From: Methanobacterium sp.
Lineage (GTDB): Archaea; Methanobacteriota; Methanobacteria; Methanobacteriales; Methanobacteriaceae
NCBI GenBank assembly: GCA_019084405.1
Contig: JAHRFX010000025.1
Location: 1-59,447, forward strand
Direction: 5' to 3'
Length of the DNA: 59,447 nucleotides
Positions 45,863-55,470 of the stretch are shown piece after piece. The notes beneath the pieces are model-generated. The model had not been told where the DNA came from, made no database searches, and saw nothing but the letters and a program-made list of their open reading frames with translations. The number at the start of each line of letters is the position of its first letter. Position 1 is the stretch's first letter. The position numbers were made by a program, and so were the translations under genes.

Positions 45863-46743
45863 GCTCAAATTATTGCAGAACTGCTAAAGGACATCTGCTG
45901 GATTTCAATCATATCCTGAATACTTGCAAAGAAAACCTGCAAAAATCTAAATCAAAAATACCATTATCCACAATTAAAAGGCAGGTAAAAAATGCTCCTG
46001 ATCCACTTGATTTTAAAAAAGCACTTAAAAAATCGGGCAGTTTCCCCCTTATAATTGAATATAAACCAGCTTCTCCTTCCCAGGGACACATTTCTTCCCG
46101 GAGCCTGGAAGACACTATAAAATCCTTTGAGGTAGGGGGGGCCAGTGCTATTTCCATACTAACTGAAGAAGCCTTTTTTAAAGGTAAACTTGATTACCTT
46201 AAAGAGGCTTCTATGCTAAGTTCCTTACCAATTATGAGAAAAGATTTCATTTTAGATGATTATCAGATCTATGAAGCTAGAGCATGTGGAGCCAGTTCAG
46301 TACTTTTAATGAGTGATGTTTATCCTCATATTCCGGCAGGAATTGAAACTTGCCGGGAGATGGGTATGGAACCACTGGTAGAATGTAAAAATTCTATTGA
46401 TGTTTATAATGCATTAGATGCAGATGCAAAGATAATAGGAATTAATAACCGGAGCTTTAAAGATTTCTCCATTGATTTTAAACGCACTAAATCCCTTTAT
46501 CCTTTAATCCCTCGTGATAAAATCATGGTGTCTGAAAGCGGGGTTAAAAGTATAGGAGATGTGGAAGAATTGTGCAGATATGGTGCAGACGCCCTGCTTA
46601 TTGGGACCACTATTATGCAGTCTCCTGACATAGAGGATACCATCCAGAAAATGAGATTTGCTGCAGAAAAAACCAGAAAAAGATTTTTTAATAACAACAT
46701 GTCTTCTAAAAATACCCTAAATAAGGGAGGGTTTAATAAGTGA
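45859..46743 (+). CDS. trpC: indole-3-glycerol phosphate synthase
   Basis: A 294-residue TIM-barrel enzyme. It has IIEYKPASPSQG (the catalytic Lys loop), GASAISILTEEAFFKG, MRKDFILDDYQI and IIGINNRSFKDF, the hallmark of the family, followed by VSESGV. It closes the indole ring from CdRP. The C-terminal 25 residues are a basic Asn/Lys-rich extension. The stop overlaps the trpF GTG by four bases. Confidence 0.95.
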   Translation: MSSNYCRTAKGHLLDFNHILNTCKENLQKSKSKIPLSTIKRQVKNAPDPLDFKKALKKSGSFPLIIEYKPASPSQGHISSRSLEDTIKSFEVGGASAISILTEEAFFKGKLDYLKEASMLSSLPIMRKDFILDDYQIYEARACGASSVLLMSDVYPHIPAGIETCREMGMEPLVECKNSIDVYNALDADAKIIGINNRSFKDFSIDFKRTKSLYPLIPRDKIMVSESGVKSIGDVEELCRYGADALLIGTTIMQSPDIEDTIQKMRFAAEKTRKRFFNNNMSSKNTLNKGGFNK

Positions 46744-47525
46744 TCAATACCTCCAAACCCGTTATAAATAAAATTAAAAAAGAATGCAGGGTTGTTAATA
46801 AGACTTCGGATACAAATTCTACTCTAAATAAACACGATACTAATTTAAAGATTAAAATTTGCGGTATAACTTCTAAAGAAGATCTAAAAGCTGCAGAAAA
46901 CTACGGATCAGATCTTATAGGTTTCATTCATGTAAAAAGATCAGTCAGATATATTGATTTAGAAAAAATTAAATCATTTTCCAGTATTCTAACAGATAAA
47001 AATAAAGGAGTACTGGTTTTAGAACCAGATAATGTGGAAGAAGCTTTAAATGATATATTTAATTCTAATTTGACAAATATTCAGCTGCACTCACTTTCTC
47101 CCGGGGAGATAAAGGAACTTATTCGAAGTTTATTTGATAATTATAAGAAGGAATACCACATTATTCGGGCAATTGGGATATCTAAAGGAGAATTATCACA
47201 GGATAAAATAAAAGAAATAAGGTCATTTGCGGAATTTAGTTCGGGAATTTTATTTGATTACCAGCACCAGGGCAAAACTGGTGGTACCGGTAGGGAAATT
47301 TCTTTAAGCACCGCTATAAAAGCAGCAGAAATTTCAAGGTCTTCTAACCCCCACCTGGAAATATATCTGGCAGGAGGATTAACTGCATCACGCATTAAAA
47401 AAGAAGGAGTATTAATTAAAGAATCATTTGACTTTGTTGATTTTAATTCCCGTCTGGAGGATTATCCTGGCAAAAAAAACCATATTAAAATTAAAAATGC
47501 CATAGAAACGGTAAAAAATAGATAA
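46740..47525 (+). CDS. trpF: phosphoribosylanthranilate isomerase
   Basis: A 261-residue protein with a GTG start overlapping trpC. The first 35 residues are a Lys/Asn-rich extension; the barrel then begins at IKICGITSKEDL, the catalytic Cys strand of TrpF. The phosphate-binding end differs from the textbook DVSSGVE (here FDFVDFNSRLEDYPGKKN), but the barrel and operon position make the assignment firm. It rearranges PRA to CdRP. A Met-rich internal start near residue 35 is not supported by a ribosome site. Confidence 0.9.
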   Translation: MINTSKPVINKIKKECRVVNKTSDTNSTLNKHDTNLKIKICGITSKEDLKAAENYGSDLIGFIHVKRSVRYIDLEKIKSFSSILTDKNKGVLVLEPDNVEEALNDIFNSNLTNIQLHSLSPGEIKELIRSLFDNYKKEYHIIRAIGISKGELSQDKIKEIRSFAEFSSGILFDYQHQGKTGGTGREISLSTAIKAAEISRSSNPHLEIYLAGGLTASRIKKEGVLIKESFDFVDFNSRLEDYPGKKNHIKIKNAIETVKNR

Positions 47526-47559
47526 AATAATTATGAATCTTAATTAAAGGTGATTTAAA

Positions 47560-48741
47560 TTGATTGAAAGTGGAAAATTCGGTAAATATGGAGGTATATT
47601 CGCTCCTGAACTTCTTATTCCGGCTTTGGAAGAATTAGAAAGTGCTTTCTTAAAATATAAAGATGATAAAAAATTTAATCAGGAATTAGATTATTATTTA
47701 AAAGAATTTGCAGGCAGGCCCACCAATTTATATCTTGCTAAAAACCTGTCTCAAAAAATGGGATGTCGGATTTACTTAAAAAGGGAGGATATGCTACATA
47801 CCGGGGCCCATAAAATAAACAATACTTTGGGACAGGGGTTACTGGCTAAATATATGGGCAAAAAACGTTTAATAGCAGAAACTGGAGCCGGGCAACATGG
47901 AATAGCTACAGCTGCTGTAGGCGCTCTTTTTGGAATGCCTACTGATGTATATATGGGTATGGAAGATGTTAAAAGGCAGAGATTAAATGTATTTCGAATG
48001 GAAATATCGGGGGCAAAAGTAATTCCGGTGGAAACTGGATCTAAAACATTAAAAGATGCTATTAATCAGTCTATGAGAGATTGGATGACAAATGTGCAAG
48101 ATACGCACTATTTAATAGGATCTACCATGGGATTCCATCCTTACCCCACCATGGTAAAACATTTCCAGACAGTAATAGGAAAAGAAACTAAAAATCAGAT
48201 TTTAGAAAAAGAAAAAAAACTTCCTGACGTGATAATAGCCTGTGTGGGAGGAGGTAGCAATGCCATAGGTATTTTTTCAGAATTTATTCAGGATTCGGAA
48301 GTGGAATTGATTGGAGTGGAAGGAGGGGGGCATGGTATTGATAGTGGAAATCATGGTGCAACCCTTTGTGCAGGTAGTGAAGGCGTTCTCCATGGATCAC
48401 TATCCTATGTACTTCAAGATACAGATGGACAAATCTGTGAAGCTCATTCTGTTTCAGCTGGTTTAGATTATCCGGGCGTAGGCCCAGAACATGCTTACTT
48501 GCATACCAAGCGCCGGGCAAGATATGTTAATGTCACTGATTCTGAAGCACTGCGTGGATTCCAACTACTATCCCGCTATGAGGGGATAATGCCTGCCCTG
48601 GAAAGTGCCCATGCCGTTGCCTATATGGAAAAATATGCCCAGAAACCCGAAAATAAAGGGAAAACTATAGTGGTCAATCTTTCTGGAAGGGGAGATAAGG
48701 ATATGTTTCTTGCAGCAAGCATTTTAGGGGTGGAAGTATGA
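47560..48741 (+). CDS. trpB: tryptophan synthase beta chain
   Basis: A 393-residue PLP enzyme. HTGAHKINNT holds the Schiff-base Lys85, and the AGQHGIATA and VGGGSNAIG loops bind the cofactor and substrate. It belongs to the canonical TrpB1 class rather than the TrpB2 group, judging by length and operon position. It condenses indole with serine. The TTG start follows AAAGGTGAT. The end overlaps the trpA ATG by four bases. Confidence 0.96.
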   Translation: MIESGKFGKYGGIFAPELLIPALEELESAFLKYKDDKKFNQELDYYLKEFAGRPTNLYLAKNLSQKMGCRIYLKREDMLHTGAHKINNTLGQGLLAKYMGKKRLIAETGAGQHGIATAAVGALFGMPTDVYMGMEDVKRQRLNVFRMEISGAKVIPVETGSKTLKDAINQSMRDWMTNVQDTHYLIGSTMGFHPYPTMVKHFQTVIGKETKNQILEKEKKLPDVIIACVGGGSNAIGIFSEFIQDSEVELIGVEGGGHGIDSGNHGATLCAGSEGVLHGSLSYVLQDTDGQICEAHSVSAGLDYPGVGPEHAYLHTKRRARYVNVTDSEALRGFQLLSRYEGIMPALESAHAVAYMEKYAQKPENKGKTIVVNLSGRGDKDMFLAASILGVEV

Positions 48742-49601
48742 ACTTTAAAAAACAAAAACACTATCCTGGAGAAATTCACCCCAATACATTAGAAACTTAT
48801 GATGAAATGTTCAAACGCTTAAAAAAGAATAAAAAAGGAGCATTTGTACCTTTTATTGTTGCAGGAGACCCCGACTTTGAAACTTCTATTCAGATAGTGA
48901 AAACACTCCTGGAAAGTGGTGCAGATGCCCTGGAAATTGGATTTGCATTTAGTGACCCGGTAGCTGATGGTCCAACGATTCAAGAATCAGATTTAAGGGC
49001 ATTAGATTCCGGTATGAACACTCAAAAATCCTTTGAATTTATTAAAAGAATCAGGGAGTTTACTTCTATCCCTATTGGGCTTTTAGTATATTACAATTTA
49101 ATTTATAAAAAAGGTGTGGATGAATTTTATAAGGAAGCCAAAAAGTGTGGAGTAACCAGCATACTATCTGCGGACTTACCTCCTGAAGAAGCTGAAGAAG
49201 CACTCCAGGCAGCAGAAAAATACAATATTAATCAGATATTTTTGGTGGCCCAGACCACACAAAAAAACCGTCTGGATAAAATTTGCCAGATGGCTTCGGG
49301 GTTTATTTATCTGGTTTCAGTAATGGGGGTTACCGGGGCCAGAAAAGAAGTCCAAAATAGTACAGTTGACTTAATTAAAAGAATAAGAAATCACAGTGAT
49401 TTGCCGGTAATGGTAGGATTTGGTATTTCTAAATCATCCCATGTAAAAGATGTAATTCAGGCTGGTGCACAAGGAGCCATTGTAGGTAGTGCAATTATCG
49501 AATTAATTTCTAAAAATCTTGATAAGCCAGAATTAATGCTCCAGGAAATAAAAAAAGAGACCAGCAAAATGAAAGAGGCTACCCTCATAGAGGTGATTTG
49601 A
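48738..49601 (+). CDS. trpA: tryptophan synthase alpha chain
   Basis: A 287-residue TIM barrel. The FAFSDPVADGPTIQ segment with its catalytic Asp, the LEIGF strand with catalytic Glu and the GFGISKSSH phosphate-binding end identify TrpA, which releases indole from indole-3-glycerol phosphate to TrpB. An N-terminal stretch of about 30 residues (QKHYPGEIHPNT) precedes the barrel. Its stop is one base from the trpD TTG. Confidence 0.95.
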   Translation: MNFKKQKHYPGEIHPNTLETYDEMFKRLKKNKKGAFVPFIVAGDPDFETSIQIVKTLLESGADALEIGFAFSDPVADGPTIQESDLRALDSGMNTQKSFEFIKRIREFTSIPIGLLVYYNLIYKKGVDEFYKEAKKCGVTSILSADLPPEEAEEALQAAEKYNINQIFLVAQTTQKNRLDKICQMASGFIYLVSVMGVTGARKEVQNSTVDLIKRIRNHSDLPVMVGFGISKSSHVKDVIQAGAQGAIVGSAIIELISKNLDKPELMLQEIKKETSKMKEATLIEVI

Positions 49602-49602
49602 T

Positions 49603-50658
49603 TTGCAAAAATTCATTCAAAAATTAGCCTCAGGAAATGATCTTACAAAAAAAGAAGCTTTCAAATGCATGGAAGCCATGATTTCTGGTAAGGCCACCCA
49701 TATTCAAATGGCATCTATTTTGTCCTTACTTTCCCTTAAAGGAGAAAATGAAGATGAAATAACCGGATTTGCTAAAGCTATGCGAAAAGCATGCAAACAG
49801 GTCACCTTTTCTCATTTAAAAGTGGTGGACACCTGCGGAACTGGAGGCGACAAATTCAAAACATTCAATGTTAGTACTGCTGCAGCTATTATTGCTGCAG
49901 CTGCAGGTATCCCTGTGGCCAAACATGGTAATCGCGCTGTCACCAGTTCCTGTGGTGGGGCAGATATACTGGAAGCAGCAGGTATTAAAATTGATGCATC
50001 TTCTAAGGAAGTTTTAGAATCTATGGAAAAGGTAGGGATATGTTTCATGTTTGCCCCTAATTTTCATCCAGCTACCCGGAATGTAATGCCGGTTAGAAAT
50101 GAATTGGGGATAAGGACAGTTTTTAATTTACTGGGGCCTCTAAGCTCTCCTGCCAACGCCCCTATACAACTTATTGGGGTTTTTGATCCCTCCTGTGTGG
50201 ATTTAATAGCCCGGGTATTAAATAATCTGGGAGTTGAAAAAGCCATGGTTGTTCATGGCTATGATTCCCATGGAAATCCTGCTATGGATGAAATATCTAA
50301 TATTGGACCTACTATGGTGGCTCTGGTGGAAAATGGTGATATATCTATTCAAAAATTAAATCCAGAAGATTTTGGCGTGGAAAAATCACAACCAGAATTG
50401 ATAAAATCTCCAGAAACCATTGAAGATAATTTAAATATATTTTTATCAGTCCTTGCCGGAGAAGAGGATTCTATTAAAAAAAAAGCTAGGCTGGAAATAG
50501 TTTTGGCCAATGCAGGGGCTATAATATTTTTAGCAGGTAAGTCTAAATCTCTGGCGGAAGGTACAAAAATAGCCAGAAAGACGGTAATTTCAAAAAAAGC
50601 TATTAGAAAATTGGAAGAATTCCGCAGGATATCCAACCAAAAAAACGGGGGAATTTAA
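49603..50658 (+). CDS. trpD: anthranilate phosphoribosyltransferase
   Basis: A 351-residue TrpD with DTCGTGGDKFKTFNVST (PRPP-binding), AKHGNRAVTSSCGGADILEA and LGPLSSPANAP motifs. It transfers phosphoribose to anthranilate. It is last in trpEGCFBAD, one base after trpA. The TTG start follows GAGGTGATT, which overlaps the end of trpA. No terminator hairpin is obvious after it; a T-rich stretch follows and then a tRNA gene on the other strand. Confidence 0.95.
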   Translation: MQKFIQKLASGNDLTKKEAFKCMEAMISGKATHIQMASILSLLSLKGENEDEITGFAKAMRKACKQVTFSHLKVVDTCGTGGDKFKTFNVSTAAAIIAAAAGIPVAKHGNRAVTSSCGGADILEAAGIKIDASSKEVLESMEKVGICFMFAPNFHPATRNVMPVRNELGIRTVFNLLGPLSSPANAPIQLIGVFDPSCVDLIARVLNNLGVEKAMVVHGYDSHGNPAMDEISNIGPTMVALVENGDISIQKLNPEDFGVEKSQPELIKSPETIEDNLNIFLSVLAGEEDSIKKKARLEIVLANAGAIIFLAGKSKSLAEGTKIARKTVISKKAIRKLEEFRRISNQKNGGI

Positions 50659-50750
50659 TTTTTGAGATTGATAAGGTTAATTAATTAATTATTTTTTTTA
50701 AATACTTCTAAAAATGATTACAGGTACTCTATTTAAAAAATAAGAAAAAG

Positions 50751-50823
<73 letters not shown>

Positions 50824-51040
50824 CACATATGCTGGCTAAATTGATGTTTAATAAAACTTTATCTAAATTTAACCTGATTATTTCAGAATAAAAAGGGGTA
50901 ATTCCAACTTTTAGTTTTTCTCATATATATCCTTTACGATATTAAAATATTTTCAAGGTACCCGTTAATAAGTTCTAAAAAAGAAGATTCTATTAATCTA
51001 TTTATAGAATATTTTTAGAATAGAATTCAAATTAAAGATA

Positions 51041-51583
51041 TTAAGATAGTAAATCTATCAGATTTCTTTTAGATGAATCAAAGTCATTATTTTCTAAATG
51101 ATAAACCAAACTTCCTGAAAAAACAGAACATATAGTCATGCTTATTTTAAGCATCTTTTGATGCGATACTAAACTTTTAAAATCGTCTTTAATTCTTTCT
51201 TTAGATCTATCCTTTTGTCGGCGATGGAATATCTTTTCAGGGGATGAGTCCAGTATTACAATAAGATCCGGTGAAATGATTTCCAGAGGCATGGAAATAA
51301 TATAACCCTCTGGAGATTGATCCAGGCCATGTAAATCTACCAGGACTTGCTGGTGTTGAGTAATTTCATTAGCCGCAGCTTTCCAAATATGGTACTGCAC
51401 AGTCATATCCTGAGCAAACATTTCTGTTTTGCTGTGGGCGATGTTTTTTTCCCGGGCAATTTCAAGCATTAGATCTCCATAATTTAAATGCTCACATCCA
51501 ATTTCCCGGGCAACAACATGGCACAGTGATGTCTTTCCAACACCTGGAACACCGACAATGGCGGCAATGTTCCAGGATAGCAT
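51041..51583 (-). CDS. AdkA-like archaeal kinase
   Basis: A 180-residue P-loop kinase of the archaeal AdkA type, with GVPGVGKTSLCHVV at about 9-22 and LVDLHGLDQSPEGYIISMP in place of the bacterial lid domain. It should balance adenine nucleotides, though a related nucleotide or cofactor kinase role cannot be excluded, because the AdkA GTD...RN motifs are altered. The ATG follows AGGTGC. It lies eight bases after the MIP18-type gene on the same strand. Confidence 0.8.
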   Translation of the reverse strand: MLSWNIAAIVGVPGVGKTSLCHVVAREIGCEHLNYGDLMLEIAREKNIAHSKTEMFAQDMTVQYHIWKAAANEITQHQQVLVDLHGLDQSPEGYIISMPLEIISPDLIVILDSSPEKIFHRRQKDRSKERIKDDFKSLVSHQKMLKISMTICSVFSGSLVYHLENNDFDSSKRNLIDLLS

Positions 51584-51591
51584 AAATGCAC

Positions 51592-51885
51592 CTATTTATT
51601 AACCATCTCTGTTATGGCATCGGCCATCATGTGTCCGGCAACACTAACTTCTGCTTTGTCAATGCCTTCTACTTTTTCAGACATGTTCCGGGCATCCATA
51701 GCCATACGAGCTGCGCTCATGCAACCAGGATTGGTTGGTCTAATGACAATTTTAGCAATAGTTTGATCTTTTTTGTCGATATCTATGCTTTCAACTAGCC
51801 CCATCTCCACGATGCTTATTCCCATGTGGGGGTCTGTTACCTTGGTTAAAGCTTCCTTGACTTTTTCAACTAGTTCTTCTGACAT
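51592..51885 (-). CDS. MIP18-family Fe-S assembly factor
   Basis: A 97-residue protein of the DUF59/MIP18 family. It has VTDPHMGISIVEMGLV at the N-terminus and PTNPGCMSAARMA with the conserved Cys. Relatives (SufT, CIA2) help deliver [4Fe-4S] clusters to target enzymes. A GAGGTAATT site precedes the ATG. It is next to the AdkA-type kinase, a recurring neighbour pair of unclear meaning. Confidence 0.85.
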   Translation of the reverse strand: MSEELVEKVKEALTKVTDPHMGISIVEMGLVESIDIDKKDQTIAKIVIRPTNPGCMSAARMAMDARNMSEKVEGIDKAEVSVAGHMMADAITEMVNK

Positions 51886-52045
51886 AATTAATTACCTCGA
51901 AATTGTAATTATGGGCTGATAATTAACTACCCATTTGATGGATTATACCACCATAATTCAAAAAATTTAACAATATTATTTAATGTATATTTAGGTAAGT
52001 GATTGAATATTGTCTGTATTGGTCTATTTAAAGTTTTGCAAAGTA

Positions 52046-52954
52046 TTATTTAATCCGATGCCTTATACGGACAGCCACTCCTTTAGAAGCCCTTACCATT
52101 TCTTCACCACTTAAAATAGATTTTCCAACTCCCACCAACTCACCATTTCTAACAATAACCACTTCATCCCGCGGGATTATATTTTTATCTGCATTTATTA
52201 CTCCGGGGGCAAAAAGAGTATTCGTTTTAAGTTCAAAATCCACTTCAACACATTTAATACCTTTTTCTGCTAGAAGCTGACCTCCGGCCAGGTTAAGAGA
52301 GAACAATCCATTATCCATTAGCAAAGTGGCCAGCTGTTCATTATTGTGGAATATTCTTTTATTAAAACGCCCCTTCGCATGGACATCATCAGGTATAAGT
52401 ACATCACCACATTCTCCAAATTGATAAAGGGCAATGGATTTAAGTCCTCCTATTAATTTTTCACGGGGATGTATTCTTTTGTAATTTTTAACTTCATTTT
52501 TAAGATTACCCATAGATGAAGGAGAAAGTGGTCTTCCGTCTTCACAGGTGTAAATAGCATCTTCCAGGTATTCTTCACATACTTCCTGGTAACCACCGGC
52601 CACGTGGGCTATCACTTTTTTGTCCTGGACATAATCTTTCAATAATTTTCCAACCAGATTCATTTCCTCAAAAGACCAATCTCCCGTAGTTGTTACGTCA
52701 TAAGACTGTATTGGGAAGGTATTCTCCATTTCCCGAGGACATATGCCAAAGGGGGAGGTTAGAATAACTTCCTGTATTCGGCGAGAGGCCTGCATGAATA
52801 TCTGATGGGATTTGGAATGGGAATATGGCTTTCTCATACTGCAGGGAAGTATTGCCAGAGCATCACCCAGTGGTTTAAGTAACTTCATTCTTTGTCTCCA
52901 CCTTACTGCTTCTGGTCGATATAGGGACTCTTCACTGGAACATAAAACTTTCAT
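52046..52954 (-). CDS. archaeosine synthase ArcS-like protein, short form with PUA domain
   Basis: About 302 residues. The stretch PCSMRKPYSHSKSH (about 37-50 of the chosen start) fits the ArcS signature PC-X3-KPY-X2-S-X2-H, the catalytic motif that makes archaeosine from preQ0 in the D-loop of tRNA. A C-terminal PUA-type end (PRDEVVIVRNGELVGVGKSI) binds RNA. The N-terminal TGT-like domain of long ArcS proteins, about 270 residues, is missing; this is a short, possibly split, version. I use the ATG at 52954, with AGGAG before it. Confidence 0.78.
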   Translation of the reverse strand: MKVLCSSEESLYRPEAVRWRQRMKLLKPLGDALAILPCSMRKPYSHSKSHQIFMQASRRIQEVILTSPFGICPREMENTFPIQSYDVTTTGDWSFEEMNLVGKLLKDYVQDKKVIAHVAGGYQEVCEEYLEDAIYTCEDGRPLSPSSMGNLKNEVKNYKRIHPREKLIGGLKSIALYQFGECGDVLIPDDVHAKGRFNKRIFHNNEQLATLLMDNGLFSLNLAGGQLLAEKGIKCVEVDFELKTNTLFAPGVINADKNIIPRDEVVIVRNGELVGVGKSILSGEEMVRASKGVAVRIRHRIK

Positions 52955-53066
52955 GGTACTCCTCATTTAATAATTAATTTAAAGAATTCAATCAATTAGA
53001 ATAATTCTAGGACATTATAGATAATTAATGTATCTTAAATGTTGTAATGTCGCTATCTAAAAAATT

Positions 53067-53597
53067 TCACGGGAGATATTTAAAACAGCCAGGGGCGATA
53101 ATTAATTCTCGATGCAGAATTTTTAATCTTTCCAGCGATGGATGATTTTTTCCCAAGCGCTTTTCCCATTTCTGGACTACAAAATCAATATTTACTTCTT
53201 TAGATCCATCCAGCAAGTTATCAGAATGGGAAACTATTTTTTCTTCAATAGTAACTGGGAAATAATTTTTTGGTGGGAGGCCTATTTTTTCTGCTTCTAC
53301 AATAATTATACCTGCACCTATATGCCTTTCCACAATATTAATAATACTTGGGGGAAATTCCAGGTCCTTTAAAATCCGGGCTCCAATTACGGCATGATCT
53401 GTACCATTACTTTGGGAGCGTCCAATATCATGCAACAATGCCCCTGCAGAAACCAGCTTCAAGTTTACATGGAAATTTTGAGAAATGATAAGTGCCTTGT
53501 CAGCTACTTTCTGGCTGTGATCAATTACCCATGGAGGGCATTTATATTCTTTTAAAAGAGATATACAATCCTCTTTCTTGATTTTTTCCAGGATCAT
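53067..53597 (-). CDS. HD-domain hydrolase
   Basis: A 176-residue protein with the metal-binding HD motif ALLHDIGRSQSNGTDH, and downstream His/Asp residues (SHSDNLLDG) as in the TIGR00295-type family. HD proteins cleave phosphate bonds in nucleotides, but this substrate is unknown. It lies about 70 bases after tfe on the same strand, with the ArcS-like gene next. Confidence 0.85.
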   Translation of the reverse strand: MILEKIKKEDCISLLKEYKCPPWVIDHSQKVADKALIISQNFHVNLKLVSAGALLHDIGRSQSNGTDHAVIGARILKDLEFPPSIINIVERHIGAGIIIVEAEKIGLPPKNYFPVTIEEKIVSHSDNLLDGSKEVNIDFVVQKWEKRLGKNHPSLERLKILHRELIIAPGCFKYLP

Positions 53598-53666
53598 TGC
53601 TTTTCAATTAAAATAAGCTAATTATAAAAAATATTCTAAGTGATTAAATTAATTCAAAATAAATAT

Positions 53667-54203
53667 TTAAGAGTTGCTTTCTGCAACTCCAAAATCAATT
53701 TCATAGCCATGACTTTCATAAAGACTTAACTCTTCTTTAATCTGCTTTATAACCGGAGTGTTGTCCATGTATTCCATTTCACCATTACATTTAGGACAGA
53801 TAAAACCATTTTCAGAAGCTTCTTCAAAACTACAGCGGCAGTCATTACTTTTACATGCAAAGAACATGTTGGTTTCTTCATATTCTAATATTTCTTTTAG
53901 CTGAGTTACTATTTTTTGATGACGACGCTTAATCATATCGGTTACCCTTTCGGTTTCGAATTTCCAGGTATAGGTATACCATTGGGTTTCGGGGTCTTTA
54001 CTTCTTTTATAACTGGCTAATCCTGCATCGTAAAGTTTATATAGGACTCTTCTAACAATATTTAATCGGAACTCAGTTGTTTCGGCGATTTCTTCGTCAG
54101 TAACTTTACCTTTAATTAAGCATTCGACAATGGAAATACTTCCTTCATCTTCCTCGTCAATTACATCATTAATTAATTCCAGGACTATTGGATCATTAAA
54201 CAT
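53667..54203 (-). CDS. tfe: transcription initiation factor TFE (alpha subunit)
   Basis: A 178-residue TFE-alpha. An N-terminal winged helix (ECLIKGKVTDEEIAETTEFRL) is followed by a coiled linker and a zinc ribbon, CKSNDC...CPKC, near residues 115-140. TFE stabilises open promoter complexes with TBP and TFB. The family-typical C-terminal tail is acidic. The ATG follows AGGAGG. The region upstream to the next gene is AT-rich. Confidence 0.96.
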   Translation of the reverse strand: MFNDPIVLELINDVIDEEDEGSISIVECLIKGKVTDEEIAETTEFRLNIVRRVLYKLYDAGLASYKRSKDPETQWYTYTWKFETERVTDMIKRRHQKIVTQLKEILEYEETNMFFACKSNDCRCSFEEASENGFICPKCNGEMEYMDNTPVIKQIKEELSLYESHGYEIDFGVAESNS

Positions 54204-54521
54204 TTAATTTCCTCCTTAGCAAAGGGTTAAGAATCATTTAAAATCAATATTCTTACTTTAAATTAGAATATTTTATTATTGAACAACAATTAATGATTCT
54301 ACAACCATGTGAGGTTAATACAGCACAATGAAAGTAATGGAAATGTAAATTAAAAAACTTCTATATAAAGAAATTAATTTATTCCGTAATTATAATATCA
54401 AAAGTGCATTCACCATACCTATTTTATGGGCATTCATACTTTATTAATCTTATGGTATTTAAATTTTTTTTAAAAGACAATATTGTCCACCAGCAACAAT
54501 ATCTTTTCCTTGGAAATAATC
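54204..54521. other. AT-rich intergenic region upstream of tfe
   Basis: About 318 bases. The minus-strand promoter of tfe should lie here; no clear TATA box stands out. A 60-codon plus-strand frame (54404-54586) runs into the CofE-like gene and lacks a ribosome site, so it is disregarded. Confidence 0.4.
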
Positions 54522-55400
54522 TCAATCGATTCTTTTTATTATTACTGCAGGGGTATGAACTACTGAATTTAACATATCTACTGTAATTTCATTTGTATCT
54601 TTATTGAAAGACTCTTGCATTTTATAGACCGTTTCAAGATTATTTTTTTGCGATTTTTGATATTTTTCAGCTAATTCTGCCATTTCCAGCGCATGTTCTA
54701 TTTTTAATGGAAATGAAGATCCCAGAGGGGTGGGACTTTTAGTTTTGCTCATTCTTCCTAATAAATAACCTATAATTCCTAAATTTGATTTTATCCCTTC
54801 TATGGCGGCGGGTAAACATGTAAATCTGAAATTACCCAGCTTGTAAGTAGCGTCTGTATCAATAATCAGCACTATTACCTCCTTTTCCCAGTGTTTTTCA
54901 ATTTTTTCAGAAATCTTCCGGGCCACCTGGGAGGATTTTTCAGGTAAAAGCGATACAAAATTTCCAGGCACATTACTTAAATCTATGCCTGCCTCTGAAG
55001 CGGGTTTTAAGGCGTGTTTTATACCATAATATTTTAGAACAACTTCTTTATGGGCTCTTGCTTCTGGTGGAAGTTTTCTTAAGTTTTTAATAGTGCGGGG
55101 TTTTATTCTTAAAATTGGACCTAGTAAATAACCCCAGATATATTTAGACCATACATCTGATAGAAAAATAGCAATTAACGAGGGTTTAAATAATGATTCA
55201 TCCACTAAACGCTCCTGTGAAATGGAAACCGGGGTTTCAGATATAACTAAAAAATCCCCGTTTTCTAAATAAGGGCCTGCATTATTAATAATAATATCCA
55301 AACTCTCACCTGGCTTAATATAACTGGTTTTTACAGGTATTAACTTGTAAGGTGGGATAAAAATGGGATTTATCTTGTTAGACATTGTTTGATCTTCCAT
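54522..55400 (-). CDS. CofE-like glutamate ligase family protein
   Basis: A 292-residue protein of the F420-0:gamma-glutamyl ligase (COG1478) family. The order LENGDFLVISETPVS, HKEVVLKYYG and IIDTDATYKLG resembles the CofE fold with its metal-binding Asp, but it is more divergent than a typical CofE. It may be a paralogue that ligates glutamate to another cofactor rather than F420. It lies 70 bases after the Fe-S gene in the comA-led minus-strand run. A start at Met6 (MSNKIN) is also possible. Confidence 0.72.
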   Translation of the reverse strand: MEDQTMSNKINPIFIPPYKLIPVKTSYIKPGESLDIIINNAGPYLENGDFLVISETPVSISQERLVDESLFKPSLIAIFLSDVWSKYIWGYLLGPILRIKPRTIKNLRKLPPEARAHKEVVLKYYGIKHALKPASEAGIDLSNVPGNFVSLLPEKSSQVARKISEKIEKHWEKEVIVLIIDTDATYKLGNFRFTCLPAAIEGIKSNLGIIGYLLGRMSKTKSPTPLGSSFPLKIEHALEMAELAEKYQKSQKNNLETVYKMQESFNKDTNEITVDMLNSVVHTPAVIIKRID

Positions 55401-55470
55401 TTCGACATCAAATCTGCTTTTAAGTAATTCTAATAAAAAAAGTAAATTAATAAAATGAGCTTAAGGTACT

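Noticed and set aside
54404..54586. 60-codon plus-strand frame near the CofE-like gene end
   Set aside because: Overlaps a clear gene on the other strand and has no ribosome site.
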